Assembly: GCA_910585375.1 (NCBI GenBank)
Contig: CAJUCZ010000012.1
Span: 1-53,108, forward strand
Length of the DNA stretch: 53,108 bases
Origin: an uncultured Alphaproteobacteria bacterium
GTDB lineage: Bacteria; Pseudomonadota; Alphaproteobacteria; RF32; CAG-239
Direction of reading: 5' to 3'
The notes beneath the pieces were generated by a model, which saw nothing but the letters and a program-made list of their open reading frames with translations, made no database searches and was not told the DNA's origin. The position numbers and the translations under genes are program-made. Positions 50,105 to 53,108 of the stretch are shown here, one piece after another. How positions within the stretch are numbered: the first letter of the stretch is position 1; each line of letters starts with the position of its first letter.

Positions 50105-51226
50105 TCAATAAACCTGTGCATATTCGCCGTTTTGAATCCGATAAACGCTGTAATGCACTGAATTGTCCGGATTTCCGTTGTTAAACATCATTTCGCCCCA
50201 AGTGGTGTCGACTTTCTTTTTATTAACGGCGGCAGCCAGTTTTTCATAAGCAAAGGAATCGGTCTTATTCACCAGAGCTTCCCACAATTTGACAGCGGAA
50301 TAACCGTATACCGCCAGACCTTCAGGTTCAACTCCGAGCAAACGCAGGCGCACCAGTGTTTCGGTAAAGGCGGGATCATCCTTCAAAGAAGGCAATGCAA
50401 TCACATAAGCTCCCTCGGACAGATTACCGAGGATTTTTTTATAAGACTCCTGAGACTGGTAGCGGTTGGTAAAAATAATAAATTCGTCATCTTCCTGTCT
50501 CAGGTATTTCGCCAATTTGGCCACAGACTTAGGCCGCCCGAGAATGTAGGCTGCTTCGGCGCTGTTGTCGGTAATGTCGCGCGCCAGATAATCCAAATCA
50601 CTGCCGTAATCGGCCAGATTATACACCCGCAGAATTCCGGCCGGCGCGGCTTTTTGAAACTCACTGCGGACAATGCGCGCAACATCAATTGTATCGCTCT
50701 GGCGGCTGTCATAAATCATAGCCAGATTTTTGGAAGCGAAATGTTTTTGATAAAACTTTAAAAAATCTTGTCCCTGACGTTCAGAAAACCCAACCATTTT
50801 CACCAGACCTTTATAATTGCTGGCGGCGGCATTCTGGGCACTGACCGATGTGGGAATAATCTGAAAAATTCCGGCTTTGGCATAAATTGCGGCAACCTGA
50901 CGAAAGGCATTGGTACAATAAGGTCCGATGACCAGATTGATACGGTCGGTTTTGGACGTGTTCAGTGCCATCATCTGTGCGGTTGAAACCGACAAACGGT
51001 CATTGCATTGATCATCTACCGTAATCAGGTTTATTTTTTCTCCGTTGAGTCCGCCGCCGGCATTAATCTCATCAACCGCAAGCCTGACGCCTTCAATAAT
51101 TTCCGTGCCCAAACGGCGGAATTCTCCGGCTTTCGGGGCAATCACCGCGACATTGGCCGCCGCATAAACTTTCAGCGGAAAAAAAACACAAATAACTGTC
51201 AGAATATACAGAACTTTTTTTATCAT
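50105..51226 (-). CDS. Periplasmic binding protein (LivK-like), orphan
   Basis: A 373-aa secreted protein with a signal peptide (KKVLYILTVICVFF, cleavage near VYAAA). It has the type I periplasmic-binding fold. EFRRLGTEIIEGVRLAVDEINAGGGLNG is the hallmark start, followed by VIGPYCTNAFRQVA and hinge elements, and ending with the usual aromatic strand (VHYSVYRIQNGEY). Relatives bind branched-chain amino acids or amides. No permease or ATPase genes lie nearby, so its partner is elsewhere or it acts as a sensor. The ATG has a weak ribosome site. Confidence 0.85.
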   Translation of the reverse strand: MIKKVLYILTVICVFFPLKVYAAANVAVIAPKAGEFRRLGTEIIEGVRLAVDEINAGGGLNGEKINLITVDDQCNDRLSVSTAQMMALNTSKTDRINLVIGPYCTNAFRQVAAIYAKAGIFQIIPTSVSAQNAAASNYKGLVKMVGFSERQGQDFLKFYQKHFASKNLAMIYDSRQSDTIDVARIVRSEFQKAAPAGILRVYNLADYGSDLDYLARDITDNSAEAAYILGRPKSVAKLAKYLRQEDDEFIIFTNRYQSQESYKKILGNLSEGAYVIALPSLKDDPAFTETLVRLRLLGVEPEGLAVYGYSAVKLWEALVNKTDSFAYEKLAAAVNKKKVDTTWGEMMFNNGNPDNSVHYSVYRIQNGEYAQVY

Positions 51227-51318
51227 AATCAGTATCTTTTATCTATTTGCCCCACTATTAACATTATTTTAATGGATAGGCAAGTACTTTATGTAACACA
51301 ACTGTAACATAAAAACTA

Positions 51319-51347
51319 TTGTTCAATATAAAAAAATATGCTATTTT
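51319..51347 (+). promoter_or_regulatory. Promoter of the 51386-51748 gene
   Basis: TTGTTC (51319-51324), 17-bp spacer, TATTTT (51342-51347), 39 bp before the ATG. Confidence 0.4.
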
Positions 51348-51385
51348 GTCTATATGAGCATTAATTTTCAAAATGGAGAAAAAAT

Positions 51386-51748
51386 ATGGCCGATAAAAAT
51401 TTCAAAATTGTAGACGGGAACCTGAACGTTATGACCGGCAGAGATCATGAAAAAGCTTTGCGTGACCGTGACGGCGGCATTGGCGAACATATTGAACAAG
51501 ATGCACAGGAATCGCAAAAAGCTTACGCCGAAGCCAAAATCGAACGCGCCCGCCGCAGAAAAGAAGCAGCCGTTCAGGCCAAGAAGAGAGAATTTTCTCA
51601 GAATGCCGACAAGAGAATTGCCGAAGACGAAGAAAAAGGCGAAGCTGCTGCAGCCCGCAGAGAGTATGAGAAGGAGGATGCCGCTTATAAGAAGAGAAAA
51701 GAAGCTTTCGACCGTATGGTTGAAGAAAGAAAAGCGCAGCGGGCTTAA
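51386..51748 (+). CDS. Highly charged coiled-coil protein (120 aa)
   Basis: I do not recognise it. It is almost half Glu, Lys, Arg and Asp, with Ala spacing, and should form a long helical coiled coil (residues 35-118). No Cys or Trp is present. It resembles small cytosolic structural or nucleoid-type proteins in style only. GGAG precedes the ATG and a terminator follows, so it is an independent gene. Confidence 0.65.
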   Translation: MADKNFKIVDGNLNVMTGRDHEKALRDRDGGIGEHIEQDAQESQKAYAEAKIERARRRKEAAVQAKKREFSQNADKRIAEDEEKGEAAAARREYEKEDAAYKKRKEAFDRMVEERKAQRA

Positions 51749-51763
51749 AAATACATCAAAGAG

Positions 51764-51780
51764 CGGTCGGTTTCCGGCCG
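51764..51780 (+). terminator. Terminator after the charged protein gene
   Basis: CGGTCGG/CCGGCCG with one wobble and a 3-nt loop, followed by six T residues. Confidence 0.88.
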
Positions 51781-51807
51781 TTTTTTGTTTTAAACATAAA
51801 GTAATCA

Positions 51808-51813
51808 TTGACA
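51808..51813 (+). promoter_or_regulatory. -35 box of the 51875-52384 gene
   Basis: TTGACA about 60 bp before the start, with several possible AT-rich -10 hexamers 14 to 18 bp downstream. Confidence 0.4.
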
Positions 51814-51874
51814 AAATTTACAAAATCTATAAAATACGTTTGTTTTTATTAATTAGTAATTTAAATTATTGTAT

Positions 51875-52384
51875 ATGGAAAGATTACAAAAAAGAATTTT
51901 GCCTGTTTACAACAATCCTTCCCAAGTCGAAAGATGTGTTGCTTCCATGCTTGGCTGCTCGGAAAAATACTGTCAGGCTGCGCTATTCCTGTCAATCGGC
52001 TGGAACGGCACCGGTTTTGCCACTTCGACAGATTGGAAAATTTTGACACCAAGCGCAAGATGCGTCTTACCGCCGGCTGTTGTTCCGCAATATCCGACCT
52101 TTATCACGATTAAAGCCGGAATGAACGTGGATTATACGCTTGACAAAGAATGGCAGATTACGCGCGACAACAAAGATGCCGTGATCGTTTTAAACGGTAA
52201 GGAATTTGTTGTCAAAAACGGCGAACCCGTAGAAATCGAGATTTCGCCGCAATCTAAAAACTTTGTTCTCTCTGACTGCGAAGTCATTGAAGAAGAATTG
52301 TCGGATAAACGGGTTTATCGTATTATAACGGACGATAACACCCAATATGGCGAATATGTAAATGGTGCAATTTCACTTATCTGA
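51875..52384 (+). CDS. Hypothetical protein (169 aa)
   Basis: I do not recognise it. A Cys-rich N-terminal half (CVASMLGCSEKYC) precedes a beta-rich half with many short strands (VIVLNGKEFVVKNGEPVEIEISP). No signal peptide is seen. ATG 51875 follows an AT-rich leader without a Shine-Dalgarno sequence; a TTG two codons upstream is less likely. A strong terminator follows. It stands alone, before the region that precedes the second Cys-rich gene. Confidence 0.65.
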   Translation: MERLQKRILPVYNNPSQVERCVASMLGCSEKYCQAALFLSIGWNGTGFATSTDWKILTPSARCVLPPAVVPQYPTFITIKAGMNVDYTLDKEWQITRDNKDAVIVLNGKEFVVKNGEPVEIEISPQSKNFVLSDCEVIEEELSDKRVYRIITDDNTQYGEYVNGAISLI

Positions 52385-52396
52385 CCCTTACGGTCA

Positions 52397-52426
52397 AAAC
52401 GTCCTTTAAATTTTTAAAGGACGTTT
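52397..52426 (+). terminator. Terminator after the 51875 gene
   Basis: AAACGTCCTTTAAA pairs with TTTAAAGGACGTTT and is followed by a T run. The rest of 52427-52575 is AT-rich, with no gene seen. Confidence 0.9.
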
Positions 52427-52571
52427 TTTTTGGTAGTTAAACAACTTTTTTTATTTTCTGATTCCGGTTAAATCTTTTTAACGTAATCCAATCTTTGTAT
52501 TCCTCATATTAAAAGGGAAAAACTGATACTCTGTAAACAGCTTTCAACGGATTGGCATCTGAGAGCAGTAT

Positions 52572-52640
52572 TTATTTCTTAGCCAAAATCCCCTGTGCTT
52601 TTCCCACCCTGCTGTCCAAAATCTCCACCCATCTTTTCAT
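52572..52640 (-). CDS. Possible divergent microprotein (22 aa), copy 2
   Basis: A 22-codon frame with an ATG start reads MKRWVEILDSRVGKAQGILA then KK. It matches the frame at 23785-23862 at 14 of the shared positions. It lies inside the 115-bp block conserved between the two Cys-rich genes. No Shine-Dalgarno sequence is seen. It may be a real small peptide or an accident of conserved control DNA. Confidence 0.3.
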   Translation of the reverse strand: MKRWVEILDSRVGKAQGILAKK

Positions 52641-52646
52641 TATGTG

Positions 52647-52675
52647 TTGACTCTTGCGTTTTCTTGTGATATAGT
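52647..52675 (+). promoter_or_regulatory. Promoter of the second Cys-rich gene
   Basis: TTGACT (52647-52652), 17-bp spacer, TATAGT (52670-52675). It is the counterpart of 23869-23897. The leader to the ATG is about 190 nt, against about 30 nt in copy 1. Confidence 0.8.
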
Positions 52676-52697
52676 GACATTAGTATTAACCATTCCG

Positions 52698-52837
52698 GGC
52701 ACTGGGTTGCCCAGATAAAGAAAAAAGCAACCTGCACAGCAGGCGGCCGAACGTCGGCAGCGATCGGTTTATACAGTGCCTTAGAGACCGCGGTGCTTCG
52801 GCGGTAATTTATGACGAAGTATGTGCTTTGAATGACA
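52698..52837 (+). repeat. Dispersed structured element, copy 2, inside a 5' leader
   Basis: This is the fuller copy of the element at 34268-34375. GGCACTG (52698-52704) pairs perfectly with CAGTGCC (52774-52780), closing a domain that holds CCTGC-ACA-GCAGG and GCCGA-ACG-TCGGC hairpins. Alternative pairs exist (GGGCA/TGCCC against GGTTGC/GCAACC). Inserted between promoter and start codon, it lengthens the leader by about 165 bp relative to the paralogue, so it may control expression or simply have been inserted there. Confidence 0.7.
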
Positions 52838-52870
52838 AAAAGAAAGAATTTTTATTAAGGGAGGAAGCCG

Positions 52871-53108
52871 ATGAAAAACATTAACACTATGCTACACCTG
52901 AAACTAAACTCTGCGGTATCAGTCTTGGCTGTGGCCGCTGCTTTCTCGGTCCTCCTCCCGCCTTCCAATGCTTATTGCGGTATCTGCTTCCTGCCTGACT
53001 GCGGAAATGAAATTCTTGCCGGCGGCGGCGATATCAATATGAACCTGAATGAAGACACTGAATGGTGTGAGAAGAAAGGATACACCTATTATTCCTCCGG
53101 TAAATGTC
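52871..53108 (+). CDS. Secreted cysteine-rich protein, paralogue (3' cut by window end)
   Basis: The first 79 residues of a protein paralogous to that at 23933. They include a signal peptide (LKLNSAVSVLAVAAAFSVLL) and a mature start with ICFLPDCGNEILAGGGD. The segment N-L-N-E-D-T-E-W-C-E-K-K-G-Y-T-Y-Y then S-S-G-K-C keeps every Cys seen in the matching part of the first protein. AGGGAGG lies seven nt before the ATG. The rest is outside the window. Confidence 0.85.
   Translation, partial: MKNINTMLHLKLNSAVSVLAVAAAFSVLLPPSNAYCGICFLPDCGNEILAGGGDINMNLNEDTEWCEKKGYTYYSSGKC

Noticed and set aside
1..53108. tRNA, rRNA or tmRNA genes
   Set aside because: I saw no T-arm-like conserved sequence with matching acceptor stems and no rRNA segment.

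Overview
The window reads as chromosomal DNA of a Gram-negative, low-to-moderate GC, oxygen-sensitive bacterium. Outer-membrane functions are present: an MsbA-type lipid A flippase, a glycan/LPS locus and an AcrAB-type RND pump. So is an anaerobe's oxygen-defence set (flavodiiron protein, PerR, rubrerythrin). GyrA carries Ala at the position of E. coli Ser83. The hypothetical genes and Cys-rich secreted proteins suggest an uncultured gut Alphaproteobacterium; that placement is inference, because no rRNA is present.

Layout. 1-420: a 94-bp direct repeat with terminator hairpins. 421-1840: a hypothetical gene and an LprI-like secreted protein. 1871-12973: an eleven-gene minus-strand surface-glycan operon. 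It holds a cytidylyltransferase, a GT-like protein, an APH-fold kinase, a nucleotidyltransferase-HAD fusion, gmd, a glycosyltransferase, an SGNH hydrolase, a WavE protein, LicD, a methyltransferase and msbA. It looks able to make an activated phospho-substituent, attach it with LicD and export the lipid-linked product. 13289-21795: a Pif1-like helicase with a WYL-like tail, a large orphan gene, radC, map, tspO and alaS. 21796-23079: no large gene, but three tandem promoter-RNA-terminator units on the minus strand. 23080-27473: an orphan gene, a 49-cysteine secreted protein and the fprA / perR-rbr pair.

27519-36743 mixes orphan genes with a three-gene retropepsin-like / 7TM-transglutaminase / ATP-grasp operon and a cyclophilin. 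It also has two small XRE-type regulators. Each regulator is preceded by the same roughly 180-nt structured RNA leader ending in an intrinsic terminator just before the ribosome binding site. 36793-43560: the acrAB pump and an arginine acid-resistance pair (pyruvoyl arginine decarboxylase plus arginine/agmatine antiporter). 43673-52384: a MIF-like protein, a histidine phosphatase, a VanX-like dipeptidase, gyrA, ssb, an orphan solute-binding protein and small orphans. 52385-53108: a second, truncated Cys-rich gene. It repeats the promoter region of the first and carries a structured repeat in its leader that also occurs at about 34270.

The most novel material is RNA: the covarying attenuator-like leader of the XRE genes (27861-28042 and 34676-34855), the tandem small-RNA array (21858-22950) and the dispersed structured repeat (34268-34375 and 52698-52837). 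Among proteins, the phospho-decoration operon and the Cys-rich family stand out. Many lineage-specific genes start without a Shine-Dalgarno sequence, behind AT-rich leaders and strong TTGACA-N17 promoters.
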